Assembly (NCBI RefSeq): GCF_900108045.1
Contig: NZ_FNUK01000002.1
Coordinates: 33,833-97,832 of the forward strand
Source of the DNA: Caloramator fervidus
Lineage (GTDB): Bacteria; Bacillota; Clostridia; Clostridiales; Caloramatoraceae
Length of the DNA: 64,000 nt
Direction: 5' to 3'
The position numbers and the translations under genes are program-made. Below, in pieces: positions 1 to 8,823 of this stretch (position 1 is the stretch's first letter; each line of letters opens with the position of its first letter). The notes beneath the pieces were generated by a model. That model saw only the letters and a list, made by a program, of their open reading frames with translations, was not told where the DNA came from and made no database searches.

Positions 1-1
1 T

Positions 2-229
2 AGAATTACTCCTTTTGGAGCTTTTGTTGAAATTCTACCAGGTAAAGAAGGATTATGTCATATATCTAAATTATCTCATGAAAGAATTAGCAAGGTAGAA
101 GATGTTGTTAATGTAGGAGATGAAATATTGGTTAAAGTTACTGAGATAGATAGTTTAGGAAGAATTAATTTATCAAGGAAAGATGCTATTCCAAAACCTG
201 ATGAACAACCTAATAAAGATAATAAATAA
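2..229 (+). CDS. pnp: Polyribonucleotide nucleotidyltransferase (PNPase), C-terminal part
   Basis: This is the 3' end of a gene that starts before the window; about 75 residues are visible. They match the S1 RNA-binding domain that closes PNPase: a GAFVEI strand, then [10 protein letters not shown], then VGDEILVKV and GRINLSRK. A short polar tail rich in Asn, Lys and Asp follows. PNPase is a 3'-to-5' phosphorolytic exoribonuclease of the RNA degradosome. The downstream neighbour is an M16 peptidase, the usual Firmicute order, which supports pnp over other S1 proteins. Catalytic RNase PH and KH domains lie outside the window, so the assignment rests on the S1 domain and the context. Confidence 0.88.
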   Translation, partial: RITPFGAFVEILPGKEGLCHISKLSHERISKVEDVVNVGDEILVKVTEIDSLGRINLSRKDAIPKPDEQPNKDNK

Positions 230-260
230 AAAAGGGCTTTTTATAAGCCTTTTTTGATTT
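229..260 (+). terminator. Rho-independent terminator of pnp
   Basis: A hairpin with arms AGGGCTT and AAGCCTT and a short TTAT-type loop is followed by a run of T. It starts directly at the pnp stop codon. Confidence 0.8.
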
Positions 261-277
261 TTTGTAGCATATGTTTA

Positions 278-306
278 TTGAATAAATTTATTTTATTGAT
301 TATAAT
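278..306 (+). promoter_or_regulatory. Probable SigA promoter of the M16 peptidase gene
   Basis: TTGAAT at 278-283 and a perfect TATAAT at 301-306 are separated by 17 bp. The pair sits between the pnp terminator and the next gene. Confidence 0.65.
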
Positions 307-345
307 AATCATTGCTTAAATTTTTTATATGGGAGAGAAATGAAC

Positions 346-1635
346 ATGCTAAAGAAACTAACTTTAAAAAATGGGATAAGAGTTGTTTATGAGAAAATAC
401 CTTACGTAAATTCTATTACTATAGGAATTTGGGTTGGAAGTGGCTCAAGACTTGAAAATAAAAACAATAATGGTGTTTCGCATTTTATTGAGCATATGAT
501 GTTTAAAGGAACACAAAATAGAACTGCTAAAAGAATTGCAGAAGAAATAGAAGAGCTAGGAGGTCAGATAAATGCGTTTACTGGTAAAGAGGCAACTTGT
601 TATTATGTAAAGTTGTTAGATGAACATTATGAAACAGGAATAGAAGTTTTAAGTGATATGATTCTTAATCCTAAATTTTCATCGGAGGATATTGAAAAAG
701 AAAAAGGAGTTATAATAGAAGAAATAAATATGTATGAAGATTCTCCCGAAGATTTAGTATTTGATTTATTATCTATGGCAACTTGGGGAAATGATTCATT
801 AGCTTTACCTATTTTAGGTTATGAAAATACTGTTAAGAGTATCAGTAGGGAAGTTATTTTGGATTATTATAATAAAACTTATAACCCTTCTAATATAGTT
901 ATTTCATTTACTGGAAATTTTGATGAAGATAAAATATTAGAATTGATATGCGAAAAATTTGAGACTTGGAATTCTGTTAATAATATTCAGATAGAATATT
1001 CATATCCTAATATAAATAATGAAATAAAAGTTAAAAATAAAGATATAGAACAAGTTCATGTTGCTTTAACATTAGAAGGTATAGAACTTGGAAATGATAA
1101 ATTATATACTTTATTAGCTATAAATAATTATTTTGGAGGAGGTACTAGCTCAAGATTATTTCAAAAGTTAAGGGAAGAGTATGGATATGTTTATACAATA
1201 TATTCTTTTACATCTGCTTATAAAAATAAGGGCATGTTTAATATTCAATTTGCTTTGAATAAAGCTTATTTAGAAAAGTCTCTTGTGTTAATTACACATG
1301 AAATAGTAGATATTTTAAAGAATAAGATGTCTGATGTACAGATAACAAAAGCAAAAGAACAACTTAAGGGGAGTTATATATTAGGATTAGAAAGCGTATC
1401 TAGTAGAATGTTTAGTATAGGTAAATCAGAATTGATGTTAAATAAAGTTTTTGAGCCTAAAGAAGTTCTAAATAAAATAGAGTCTATAACTAAAGATGAA
1501 TTTTATGAAGTTATAGATCTTGTATTTAAAAATGGATTTTTATCTGCAGCATTAGTAGGTAGAGATTTAAATGAAGAAAAAATAAAAAATTTGATAGGTG
1601 ATTGCAATGAAATTATACATAAAACGATTGGATAA
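346..1635 (+). CDS. M16 family zinc peptidase (YmxG/processing-peptidase-like)
   Basis: The protein has about 429 residues, the usual size of bacterial processing-peptidase-like M16 proteins. The inverted zinc motif HFIEH lies near residues 46-50, with a downstream acidic pair (EEINMYED) at the position of the third zinc ligand. The C-terminal half has the [10 protein letters not shown]...REEYGYVY segment that is typical of the family. An upstream ATG at 340 is only 2 nt from the GGGAG ribosome site; the ATG at 346 has proper spacing and is preferred. The gene overlaps dut at its 3' end. B. subtilis ymxG occupies the same place next to dut and ymxH. The natural substrate is unknown. Confidence 0.88.
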   Translation: MLKKLTLKNGIRVVYEKIPYVNSITIGIWVGSGSRLENKNNNGVSHFIEHMMFKGTQNRTAKRIAEEIEELGGQINAFTGKEATCYYVKLLDEHYETGIEVLSDMILNPKFSSEDIEKEKGVIIEEINMYEDSPEDLVFDLLSMATWGNDSLALPILGYENTVKSISREVILDYYNKTYNPSNIVISFTGNFDEDKILELICEKFETWNSVNNIQIEYSYPNINNEIKVKNKDIEQVHVALTLEGIELGNDKLYTLLAINNYFGGGTSSRLFQKLREEYGYVYTIYSFTSAYKNKGMFNIQFALNKAYLEKSLVLITHEIVDILKNKMSDVQITKAKEQLKGSYILGLESVSSRMFSIGKSELMLNKVFEPKEVLNKIESITKDEFYEVIDLVFKNGFLSAALVGRDLNEEKIKNLIGDCNEIIHKTIG

Positions 1636-2047
1636 TGCTAAAGATTTACCATTACCTCGATATATGACTCAAGGTTCAGCAGGCATTGATTTGTATGCAA
1701 ATGTATCAGAAGAAGTAACATTAAATCCTAATGAAATAAAACTTATACCCACAGGGATTGCGATTTCTTTGCCTAAAGGATATGAAGCTCAAATAAGACC
1801 AAGGAGTGGATTGGCTTTAAAGCATGGTATATCTCTTGTAAATACTCCTGGAACTATAGATAGTGATTATAGAGGTGAAATAGGTGTTATTATGATTAAT
1901 TTTGGTAATAAGCCTTTTATTATAAAAAGAGGAGATAGGATAGCACAAATGATCATAAACAAGGTTGAGATTCCTGAAATAATTGAAGTTGAAGAGTTGG
2001 ATAACACTGAGAGGGGAGAAGGTGGCTTTGGATCGACAGGTCTATAA
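1607..2047 (+). CDS. dut: Deoxyuridine 5'-triphosphate nucleotidohydrolase (dUTPase)
   Basis: This trimeric dUTPase of 146 residues hydrolyses dUTP to dUMP and pyrophosphate, which keeps uracil out of DNA and feeds dTMP synthesis. All five family motifs are visible: AGIDLYAN (25-32), PRSGLA (65-70), GTIDSDYRG (82-90, with the catalytic Asp), RGDRIAQ (108-114) and the flexible C-terminal GEGGFGSTG (137-145). An in-frame GTG at 1598 lies inside the ribosome site AGGTG; the ATG at 1607, 6 nt after it, is chosen. The first 29 bases overlap the end of the peptidase gene, so the two are translationally linked. Confidence 0.96.
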   Translation: MKLYIKRLDNAKDLPLPRYMTQGSAGIDLYANVSEEVTLNPNEIKLIPTGIAISLPKGYEAQIRPRSGLALKHGISLVNTPGTIDSDYRGEIGVIMINFGNKPFIIKRGDRIAQMIINKVEIPEIIEVEELDNTERGEGGFGSTGL

Positions 2048-2087
2048 GCCGTTTTTTTTTAATATAATATTCTAAGGGGGTGAAAAT

Positions 2088-2333
2088 ATGGGGGTTAGGT
2101 TAAGTGAAATAGTGGATCTTGAAATAGTCAATATTTATGATGGATATAAGTATGGATACTTAGGAGATAGTGATTTTTTATTTGATAGGAAAACTGGGGA
2201 AATAATTAAATTATTGGTTATAGATGATAGTGATAGGTTTATATTTTTCAAAAATAAAGATTACATAGAAATACCTTGGAATAGTAAAATAAAAATTGGA
2301 GAAAAAACTTTGATTATTGATTTTAAAAAATAA
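2088..2333 (+). CDS. ymxH: YlmC/YmxH family sporulation-associated PRC-barrel protein
   Basis: This small protein of 81 residues has the look of the YlmC/YmxH family: a beta-rich PRC-barrel-like fold with the segments MGVRLSEI, DGYKYGYLGD and IPWNSKIKIGEKTLI. Function is not established; members occur in spore formers and are often linked to sporulation genes. A strong ribosome site AAGGGGG precedes the ATG by about 6 nt. It lies between dut and dapG, as B. subtilis ymxH lies near the dipicolinate/aspartokinase operon. A T-run after the dut stop has no clear stem, so I call no terminator there. Confidence 0.82.
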   Translation: MGVRLSEIVDLEIVNIYDGYKYGYLGDSDFLFDRKTGEIIKLLVIDDSDRFIFFKNKDYIEIPWNSKIKIGEKTLIIDFKK

Positions 2334-2407
2334 TTTTTATCACATTTCCCCTTAAAAAGTTGTATAATATATTATGGATTTAGTCATATGATTAAGGGGG
2401 AATGTTA

Positions 2408-3589
2408 ATGAAAATAATCGTTCAAAAATTCGGAGGAACATCTGTAGCAACTCAACAAAGAAGAGAAATGGTAGCTGATAGAATCATAGAAGCTATAGAT
2501 AGAGGTTATAAACCTGTAGTCGTAGTATCAGCAATTGGTAGAAAAGGAGATCCATATGCAACAGATACGTTATTGTCTTTAATAAATAATGATAATTGTA
2601 GCGTTAGTAAAAGAGAAGTTGACTTACTTTTATGTTGTGGAGAAATTATTTCAGCAGTGGTAATGGCAGAAACTCTTGAAAAAAGAGGTTTTAAAGTAAG
2701 GGTATTAACAGGAGGGCAAGCAGGGATAATAACTAATGATGAATTTGGTAATGCTGAAGTTTTAAAAGTTGATACCAAAAGAATTATGGAGGTTTTATAT
2801 GCAGGATTTATTCCGATTGTAACAGGCTTTCAGGGGATTACTCAAGATGGAGATTTTACTACTTTAGGCAGGGGAGGAAGTGATGTAACAGGAGCAATTT
2901 TAGGAGAAGCTTTAAAAGCAGAATTTATTGAAATTTATACAGACGTAGATGGAATTATGACTGCAGATCCTAGAATTGTTCCTGATGCTAAAGTTATAAA
3001 TAGGATAAGTTATAGTGAGGTTTTTCAGTTTGCAGATCAGGGTGCTAAGGTAATACATCCTAAAGCTGTTGAATATGCTATGCGAGGAAATATTCCTTTG
3101 TATATTAAGAATACATTGTCCAGTGCTCCAGGAACAATAATAACATCTTCAAGAGAAATAAAAAATAAAATAATTACTGGTATAACTCATATGGCTTATA
3201 GATCGCAAATCAGTATATTTTATGATGGAGAAGATAACAATGATATTTTTGATATTTTAGCGCAAAATAAAATAAGTATAGATTTGATAAATGTTTTTCC
3301 AAATTATAAAGTATTTACTATTGACTCTAAAGATGTACCAAAAGTTGAAGAAATTTTGAAATCGTTAAATCTTCGTTTTAATATTATTAATAATTGTAGC
3401 AAAATTGCAGTTATAGGAAATGGTATGAAAGGTGTTCCAGGTGTTATGGCAAAAATATTAAAAACTTTAAATGAAAATGGAATAAAAGTTTTACAAACAG
3501 CAGATTCCCATTCAACTATATGGTGTCTTGTGAAAGAAGAAGATACTATAAAGGCTATTAATTTATTACACAAAGCTTTTGAATTATAA
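2408..3589 (+). CDS. dapG: Aspartokinase (DapG type)
   Basis: Phosphorylates L-aspartate, the first step to diaminopimelate, lysine, threonine and methionine. The N-terminal amino-acid kinase domain starts with KFGGTSV (7-13) and has GRGGSDVTGA and TADPRIV further on. The last roughly 130 residues form tandem ACT regulatory domains. At about 393 residues it matches B. subtilis DapG. The ATG at 2402 touches the GGGGG ribosome site; the ATG at 2408 has normal spacing and gives the family N-terminus. CCCCTTAA (2348-2355) is complementary to TTAAGGGG (2392-2399), which contains the ribosome site, so read-through RNA from ymxH could hide it. A TATAAT at 2363-2368 may start an RNA without the first arm. 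The spoVFAB genes that neighbour dapG in Bacillus are absent. Confidence 0.93.
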   Translation: MKIIVQKFGGTSVATQQRREMVADRIIEAIDRGYKPVVVVSAIGRKGDPYATDTLLSLINNDNCSVSKREVDLLLCCGEIISAVVMAETLEKRGFKVRVLTGGQAGIITNDEFGNAEVLKVDTKRIMEVLYAGFIPIVTGFQGITQDGDFTTLGRGGSDVTGAILGEALKAEFIEIYTDVDGIMTADPRIVPDAKVINRISYSEVFQFADQGAKVIHPKAVEYAMRGNIPLYIKNTLSSAPGTIITSSREIKNKIITGITHMAYRSQISIFYDGEDNNDIFDILAQNKISIDLINVFPNYKVFTIDSKDVPKVEEILKSLNLRFNIINNCSKIAVIGNGMKGVPGVMAKILKTLNENGIKVLQTADSHSTIWCLVKEEDTIKAINLLHKAFEL

Positions 3590-3640
3590 TACGAAAGGCC
3601 TTACCCTTTAAAAGGATAAGGCCTTTTGTATTATATATTT
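3587..3640 (+). terminator. Terminator of dapG
   Basis: A strong hairpin with AAAGGCCTTA...TAAGGCCTTT arms is followed by TTATATATTTTTTTTT. It begins next to the dapG stop codon. Confidence 0.9.
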
Positions 3641-3677
3641 TTTTTTGGAAAAAATATTAAAATGAGAGGTGATTGAT

Positions 3678-4394
3678 GTGTGTTCTAAAAAAGTTAAAAA
3701 TCAAGCATTAAAATTAAATTATAAAGAAGTTGATGAAAAAAACGAAAAATTAGAAAACTTAAAAGAAATAGGAAATATAAATATTCCTGATGTAACATCT
3801 GAAATTTTTACTATTACGATAATAGGGCAAATTGAAGGTCACACAGTATTACCACCACAAACTAAAGCAACAAAATATGAACACCTTTTACCACAGTTAG
3901 TCTCTATTGAAGAAAATCCAAATATTAAAGGTGTTTTAGTTATCTTAAATACGGTTGGTGGTGATGTAGAAGCAGGGTTAGCTATTGCTGAAATGATTAA
4001 TAGTTTATCTAAACCTACGGTATCCCTAGTAATAGGTGGAGGACATAGTATAGGTGTTCCTCTTGCTGTTGCTACAAATTATTCTTTTATATCTCCTACG
4101 GCAACTATGACTATTCATCCTATTAGAATGAATGGTTTAGTTATAGGTGTTCCACAAACTTTTGAATATTTTAGCAAGATGCAAGATAGAATATTAAGTT
4201 TTATAGTTAGAAACTCAAAAATTACAAAGGAAAGGCTTATGGAAATGATGCTTCAGACTGATGAACTTTTAAATGATACAGGAACCATTTTAATTGGCAA
4301 ACAAGCAGTAGAGGAAGGGTTAATTGATGAAGTAGGAGGAATTAGTCAAGCAATAAAAAAATTAAGAGAAATGATAAATCAAAGGCAAATATGA
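3678..4394 (+). CDS. tepA: TepA, ClpP-like translocation-enhancing peptidase
   Basis: A ClpP/crotonase-fold serine peptidase of about 238 residues. Visible family features are NTVGGDVEAG (oxyanion region, 91-100), GGGHSIGVP with the probable nucleophile Ser124, and MTIHPIRM with His147. B. subtilis TepA is a cytosolic ClpP-like protein reported to help preprotein translocation or signal-peptide turnover, and it sits in the same dapG-tepA-ftsK(spoIIIE) neighbourhood. The first GTG (3669) lies within the AGAGGTG ribosome site, so the in-frame GTG at 3678, 6 nt downstream, is the better start. There is no signal peptide. Confidence 0.88.
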   Translation: MCSKKVKNQALKLNYKEVDEKNEKLENLKEIGNINIPDVTSEIFTITIIGQIEGHTVLPPQTKATKYEHLLPQLVSIEENPNIKGVLVILNTVGGDVEAGLAIAEMINSLSKPTVSLVIGGGHSIGVPLAVATNYSFISPTATMTIHPIRMNGLVIGVPQTFEYFSKMQDRILSFIVRNSKITKERLMEMMLQTDELLNDTGTILIGKQAVEEGLIDEVGGISQAIKKLREMINQRQI

Positions 4395-4414
4395 GTGCCT
4401 TTGATTTATTTATT
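4376..4414 (+). terminator. Terminator of tepA overlapping its stop codon
   Basis: Twelve-base perfect arms AAATCAAAGGCA (4376-4387) and TGCCTTTGATTT (4396-4407) flank an 8-nt loop that contains the tepA stop; a T-run follows. Confidence 0.85.
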
Positions 4415-4429
4415 TTTTTGTGATATAAT
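4401..4429 (+). promoter_or_regulatory. Probable SigA promoter of ftsK/spoIIIE
   Basis: TTGATT (4401-4406), a 17-bp spacer and TATAAT (4424-4429). The -35 element lies within the 3' arm of the tepA terminator. Confidence 0.65.
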
Positions 4430-4491
4430 TTTTAATACTTTTTGAAGGAAAAGTTTATGTTTTTATATAATTTAATATAGGAGGTGATAAC

Positions 4492-6657
4492 ATGGCAAGA
4501 AAAAAAATTGAGAATAATCAGGTTATTTATGATATTTATGGAATAATATTATTAGCATTTTCTGTTTTATTTTTAATTAGTATTTTTTTTAAACCTACTG
4601 GAATAATTGGAAGACTATTTTTGGATTTTTTCTTTGGGGCTTTAGGTATAGGTGCTTATATATTGCCTTTTATGTCATTATTAATTGGAGTGTTTTTGAT
4701 TTTAAATAAAAAAGCAATAAAAATTAAACAAAGGTTTATAGCTATAATATTAATGATATATTCATTTATGTTAATAAATCACTTAAGATATTCTTCAAAG
4801 TTTGTAAGTTTAAAAGTTAAAGATAGATTATATCAAGCTTATAAATTAGGTGTAGAAAGAAAAGGTGGAGGAATTATTTGTGAATTTTTAAATATGCCAT
4901 TGCTTTATTTGTTTGGAACCATGGGAACTTACATAATTATTTTGGCTGCTTTTTTAGTATATTTAATTCTTATTACAGAAAAGCCAATAAGGGATATATT
5001 GGACTTTTTATTTAAACTGATTAAAGCTTTTTTAAAAGAAAAGCAGAATAAGATAAAAGTAGATTCAGTTTGTATAGGAAAGGATGTTAATAGTAAAGAA
5101 GAGAAAAGTGATCTTAAAGATCTAGAAAAAATAGAATTAAGTTGTGAAACAAAGGTAAGCGAGAATAGGGATATTAAAGCAACTGAAATACATAAAAATG
5201 AATTAGAAGTTAAGATTAATATTTTAGAAAATAATAATAATCATAAAATTGTTTATTCTTGTCCTCCAATTGAATTATTAAATGATAATAGAATTAAAAC
5301 AAATAATGATAAAAGAGAATTATTAATAAATGCTAAATTATTAGAAGAAACACTTGCTAATTTTGGAATTGAAGCAAAAGTTATACAGGTCACAAAAGGA
5401 CCTACGGTTACAAGATATGAAGTTCAACCAGGTGTTGGGGTTAAGGTAAGTAAAATAGTTAATTTATCAGATGATATAGCTTTAAGTTTAGCTGCACCAA
5501 GCATAAGAATAGAAGCACCTATACCGGGTAAATCAGCAATAGGAATAGAAATTCCTAACAAAGAGGTTATTCCTGTATACCTAAGAGAAGTCATAGAATC
5601 AGATGAGTTTCAAAATTTTAATTCAGATTTAGCATTTGCGTTAGGGAAAGACATTAGTGGTAAATGCATTGTAGCTGATATTGCAAAAATGCCTCATTTA
5701 TTAATAGCAGGGGCTACAGGTTCAGGTAAAAGTGTTTGTATAAATACATTGATAATAAGTTTAATTTACAAGTCTTCTCCTAGTGATGTAAAAATGCTTT
5801 TAATAGATCCAAAAGTTGTTGAGCTTTCAATTTATAATGGAATACCTCACCTTATTATTCCAGTTGTAACTGATCCACGAAAAGCTGCTTCTGCACTTGA
5901 ATGGGCAGTATCTGAAATGACGTCAAGATATAAATTATTTGCAGATAACAATGTAAGAAATTTAGAGAGTTATAATAAGCTTATGGCAGAAGTATCTCCT
6001 GAAAAGAAACTTCCTAAAATTGTTATTGTTATAGATGAGCTTGCAGACTTGATGATGGTGGCACCTTCGGAGGTAGAGGATGCTATAACAAGATTAGCAC
6101 AAATGGCAAGAGCCGCAGGTATACATCTTGTAATTGCTACCCAAAGACCTTCTGTAGATGTTATAACTGGAGTTATAAAAGCAAATATTCCTTCTAGAAT
6201 TTCGTTTGCTGTATCAAGTCAGATTGATTCAAGAACAATATTAGATATGACAGGAGCTGAAAAATTACTTGGTAAAGGAGATATGTTATTCTTACCTATA
6301 GGTGAAAATAAGCCAATAAGAATACAAGGAGCATTTGTATCAGAAAAAGAAGTAGAAAATGTAGTTGAATACTTAAAAAGAACTTTTAATACTCAATATG
6401 ATGAAAAAATAGTAGAAAAACTGTCAGAAGAGAAGGGACAAGTAAGTAGCGAAGGTGTTGTAGATGAGCTGTTGCCCCAAGCAATTGAGTTAGCTATCGA
6501 GCTTGGTCAAATATCTGCATCTATGTTACAAAGACGTTTCAGAATAGGCTTTAATAGAGCTGCACGTTTAGTAGATGAAATGGAAAAGCGGGGTATAATA
6601 GGTCCTCAGGAAGGAAGCAAGCCCAGACAAGTTATTGTTAGCAAGAATGATTTATAG
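4492..6657 (+). CDS. ftsK: DNA translocase FtsK/SpoIIIE
   Basis: Membrane-anchored hexameric ATPase that pumps chromosomal DNA through the closing septum, during division or into the forespore. The 721 residues show an N-terminal membrane region with about four hydrophobic helices (roughly 15-165), a low-complexity Glu/Lys/Asn linker (about 180-280), and the RecA-like motor with Walker A GATGSGKS (407-414) and Walker B IVIDELAD (512-519). The C-terminal winged-helix gamma domain (about 655-721, ending GPQEGSKPRQVIV) reads oriented DNA sequences. Length and linker resemble SpoIIIE (787 residues in Bacillus) rather than the much longer E. coli FtsK. The ribosome site is GGAGGTG. Whether it serves vegetative division, sporulation or both cannot be told from sequence. 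Confidence 0.95.
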   Translation: MARKKIENNQVIYDIYGIILLAFSVLFLISIFFKPTGIIGRLFLDFFFGALGIGAYILPFMSLLIGVFLILNKKAIKIKQRFIAIILMIYSFMLINHLRYSSKFVSLKVKDRLYQAYKLGVERKGGGIICEFLNMPLLYLFGTMGTYIIILAAFLVYLILITEKPIRDILDFLFKLIKAFLKEKQNKIKVDSVCIGKDVNSKEEKSDLKDLEKIELSCETKVSENRDIKATEIHKNELEVKINILENNNNHKIVYSCPPIELLNDNRIKTNNDKRELLINAKLLEETLANFGIEAKVIQVTKGPTVTRYEVQPGVGVKVSKIVNLSDDIALSLAAPSIRIEAPIPGKSAIGIEIPNKEVIPVYLREVIESDEFQNFNSDLAFALGKDISGKCIVADIAKMPHLLIAGATGSGKSVCINTLIISLIYKSSPSDVKMLLIDPKVVELSIYNGIPHLIIPVVTDPRKAASALEWAVSEMTSRYKLFADNNVRNLESYNKLMAEVSPEKKLPKIVIVIDELADLMMVAPSEVEDAITRLAQMARAAGIHLVIATQRPSVDVITGVIKANIPSRISFAVSSQIDSRTILDMTGAEKLLGKGDMLFLPIGENKPIRIQGAFVSEKEVENVVEYLKRTFNTQYDEKIVEKLSEEKGQVSSEGVVDELLPQAIELAIELGQISASMLQRRFRIGFNRAARLVDEMEKRGIIGPQEGSKPRQVIVSKNDL

Positions 6658-6684
6658 ATGTTTGTAAGTTGTATTAAAAAATAT

Positions 6685-6691
6685 TGTCGAA
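6685..6691 (+). promoter_or_regulatory. Possible Spo0A box upstream of rimO
   Basis: TTGTCGAAATAA contains the TGTCGAA core of the 0A box. It sits six bases upstream of the putative rimO -35 element. One 7-mer can occur by chance in such DNA. Confidence 0.3.
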
Positions 6692-6696
6692 ATAAA

Positions 6697-6724
6697 TTGA
6701 TTTTGATATTATATAGTATATAAA
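6697..6724 (+). promoter_or_regulatory. Possible promoter of the rimO-pgsA unit
   Basis: TTGATT (6697-6702) and TATAAA (6719-6724) with a 16-bp spacer, about 90 bp before the rimO start. The -10 match is imperfect. Confidence 0.45.
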
Positions 6725-6814
6725 AATTTAAAAACGTAAAAATTAGTTAAAAAATAATGAAATGATTTGGAAATATTTAGTATTACCCAGGAAATTACAA
6801 GGAGAGGATTTAGA

Positions 6815-8149
6815 ATGTATAGTATAGGCTTTATATCTCTTGGATGTGATAAAAATAGAGTTGATTCAGAAATAATGCTTGCTAAACTTTCGAAAAATGG
6901 ATATAACATTACTAATAAAGCAGAAGAAGCAGATGTAATAATTATTAATACTTGTGGTTTTATTGAGTCTGCAAAATTAGAGTCAATAGAGACAATATTA
7001 GAAATGGCTAAAAATAAAGAGAATAGGTGTAAGTCTATAATTGTTACCGGATGCATGGCACAAAGATATAAAGAAGAACTTATTAAAGAAATGCCAGAAA
7101 TTGATGCTATAGTTGGAGTAGGAAGTTATAAAGATATATGCAACGTTGTAGAAGAAACTCTAAAAGGAAACAAGGGAATTGTAAGAATCTATCCTTTAGA
7201 TTTTAAAATAGAACAAGAAGAAAGAATGTTAACAACTCCTAATCATTATGCATACTTAAAGATTGCTGAAGGATGTAATAATAATTGTTCTTATTGTATT
7301 ATCCCTAAGATAAGAGGAAGATATAGAAGTAAAAATATGAATGATATAATAAATGAAGCAAAGGATTTAGTTAAAAAAGGAGTTAAAGAAATAATATTAG
7401 TAGCTCAAGATACAACAATGTATGGTATTGATATTTATGGTAAAAGAATGTTGTCTGAACTCTTACATGAACTTGAAAAAATAGAAGGACTTCATTGGAT
7501 TAGAGTTATGTATTGTTATCCAGAGCAAATTAATGAGGAATTAATAAATACCATAAAAGAGAGCAATAAGATTTTACACTATTTTGATATTCCTATTCAG
7601 CATATAAGTGATAAGATTTTGAAAAAAATGAATAGAAGAACAACTAAACAACAAATATTGAGTCTCATTAAAAATATTAGAAATAAAATTCCTGATGCAA
7701 TTATACGAACTTCAATTATTGTAGGATTTCCCGGAGAAAGTGATAAAGATTTTGAAGAACTTAAAGCGTTTTTATATGAATATAAGTTAGAAAGGGTAGG
7801 GATTTTTACTTATTCTCCTGAAGAAGGAACAGAAGCTTTTCATATGAAGGAACAAGTAGATGAAAAAATTAAAAAAATAAGATTGGATATATTAATGAAG
7901 CAGCAAGCAAAAATTTCATTTGCTAAGAATAAACAAATGGTTGGCAAAACTTTTGATGTTATAATTGATGGATTAAATAATAAAGGATTATATTATGGCA
8001 GAACTTATGCAGATGCACCAGAAGTTGATCAAAACGTATTTATAAAAACTTCTAAAAAGCTCAAAAATGGAGATTTTGTAAAAGTAAAAATTATAGAAGC
8101 TTATACTTATGATTTAATAGGAGAGATAGAAGATGAATCTAGCAAATAG
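6815..8149 (+). CDS. rimO: Ribosomal protein uS12 methylthiotransferase RimO
   Basis: Radical-SAM enzyme that adds a methylthio group to the conserved aspartate of ribosomal protein S12. The protein has 444 residues. The N-terminal UPF0004 domain binds one 4Fe-4S cluster through Cys11 (GCDKNRVDSE), Cys47 (NTCGF) and Cys80 (TGCMAQ). The radical-SAM CxxxCxxC is Cys154, Cys158, Cys161. A C-terminal TRAM domain follows. GCDKNRVDSE is characteristic of RimO and separates it from MiaB, which is also present in this window. The reading frame opens at 6767, but the ribosome site GGAGAGG fixes the ATG at 6815. It overlaps pgsA by 17 nt. Confidence 0.95.
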   Translation: MYSIGFISLGCDKNRVDSEIMLAKLSKNGYNITNKAEEADVIIINTCGFIESAKLESIETILEMAKNKENRCKSIIVTGCMAQRYKEELIKEMPEIDAIVGVGSYKDICNVVEETLKGNKGIVRIYPLDFKIEQEERMLTTPNHYAYLKIAEGCNNNCSYCIIPKIRGRYRSKNMNDIINEAKDLVKKGVKEIILVAQDTTMYGIDIYGKRMLSELLHELEKIEGLHWIRVMYCYPEQINEELINTIKESNKILHYFDIPIQHISDKILKKMNRRTTKQQILSLIKNIRNKIPDAIIRTSIIVGFPGESDKDFEELKAFLYEYKLERVGIFTYSPEEGTEAFHMKEQVDEKIKKIRLDILMKQQAKISFAKNKQMVGKTFDVIIDGLNNKGLYYGRTYADAPEVDQNVFIKTSKKLKNGDFVKVKIIEAYTYDLIGEIEDESSK

Positions 8150-8651
8150 GTTGACAATTTTAAGGATAATTTTAGTTCCTGTTTTTTTGTTTTTTATAGC
8201 AATAAAAATTAAATATGGAAATTTCTTAGCAGCTTTTATATTTATAGTTGCTGCTATAACTGATACATTAGACGGTTATATTGCAAGAAAAAGAAAAGAA
8301 ATAACCAAATTTGGAAAGTTTATGGATCCTTTAGCGGATAAATTGATTGTAACAGCAGCATTAATTTCATTAGTTGAATTAAATAAAATAGCATCTTGGT
8401 CAGTTATGATAATTATAGCACGAGAATTTGCTGTTACAGGATTAAGAGCTTTGGCAGCATCTGAAGGAAAAATTATTGCTGCAAGCAAGTGGGGAAAAGC
8501 TAAAACTGTTATTCAAATTATAGCTATTATAGCAGCTCTTATTGAATTACCTTATAGTAATATTTTAATGTGGGTAGCTATTTTAGTTACAATCATTTCA
8601 GGTGTTGATTATTTTACAAAAAATTTAGATGTTTTAGATTATAAGTCTTAA
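8133..8651 (+). CDS. pgsA: CDP-diacylglycerol-glycerol-3-phosphate 3-phosphatidyltransferase
   Basis: Integral membrane enzyme that makes phosphatidylglycerol-phosphate, the precursor of phosphatidylglycerol and cardiolipin. The 172 residues carry the CDP-alcohol phosphatidyltransferase signature with Asp44, Asp47-Gly48, Ala51-Arg52, Gly61, Asp65 and Asp69. Four or more hydrophobic helices are visible. The start codon lies inside the end of rimO with AGGAGAG upstream, so the two genes are co-translated. The same rimO-pgsA-recA order is common in Clostridia and Bacilli. Confidence 0.95.
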   Translation: MNLANRLTILRIILVPVFLFFIAIKIKYGNFLAAFIFIVAAITDTLDGYIARKRKEITKFGKFMDPLADKLIVTAALISLVELNKIASWSVMIIIAREFAVTGLRALAASEGKIIAASKWGKAKTVIQIIAIIAALIELPYSNILMWVAILVTIISGVDYFTKNLDVLDYKS

Positions 8652-8690
8652 AAGCCAGATATAAAAAGATCTGGCTTTATTTATTTTTAA
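8651..8690 (+). terminator. Terminator of the rimO-pgsA unit
   Basis: Ten-base arms AAAGCCAGAT (8651-8660) and ATCTGGCTTT (8669-8678), then a T-rich tail. Confidence 0.88.
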
Positions 8691-8758
8691 TTTATTACAT
8701 AAATGATATTATCATAAATGATAAAAATCACAAAAATCACAAAAAACAAAGAATAGAA

Positions 8759-8787
8759 TTGACCCAAACAAAAAAATAATGTATAAT
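8759..8787 (+). promoter_or_regulatory. SigA promoter of recA
   Basis: TTGACC (8759-8764), exactly 17 bp, then TATAAT (8782-8787). This is one of the best sigma-A matches in the window. Confidence 0.85.
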
Positions 8788-8793
8788 AAATCA

Positions 8794-8807
8794 AGAACAA
8801 ACGTTCG
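8794..8807 (+). promoter_or_regulatory. LexA (SOS) box of recA
   Basis: AGAACAAACGTTCG contains the GAAC-N4-GTTC palindrome of the Gram-positive LexA operator. It lies just after the -10, over the expected transcription start, which is a repressing position. A lexA gene with its own box is in the same window at 22034. Confidence 0.85.
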
Positions 8808-8823
8808 AAAAGGAGAGATAAAA

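Noticed and set aside
2334..2407. Lysine riboswitch before dapG
   Set aside because: The gap is only about 75 bases; a lysine riboswitch needs about 170.
6709..7056. 115-residue minus-strand frame at the start of rimO
   Set aside because: Overlaps the first rimO cluster motif and the rimO promoter region; no ribosome site.
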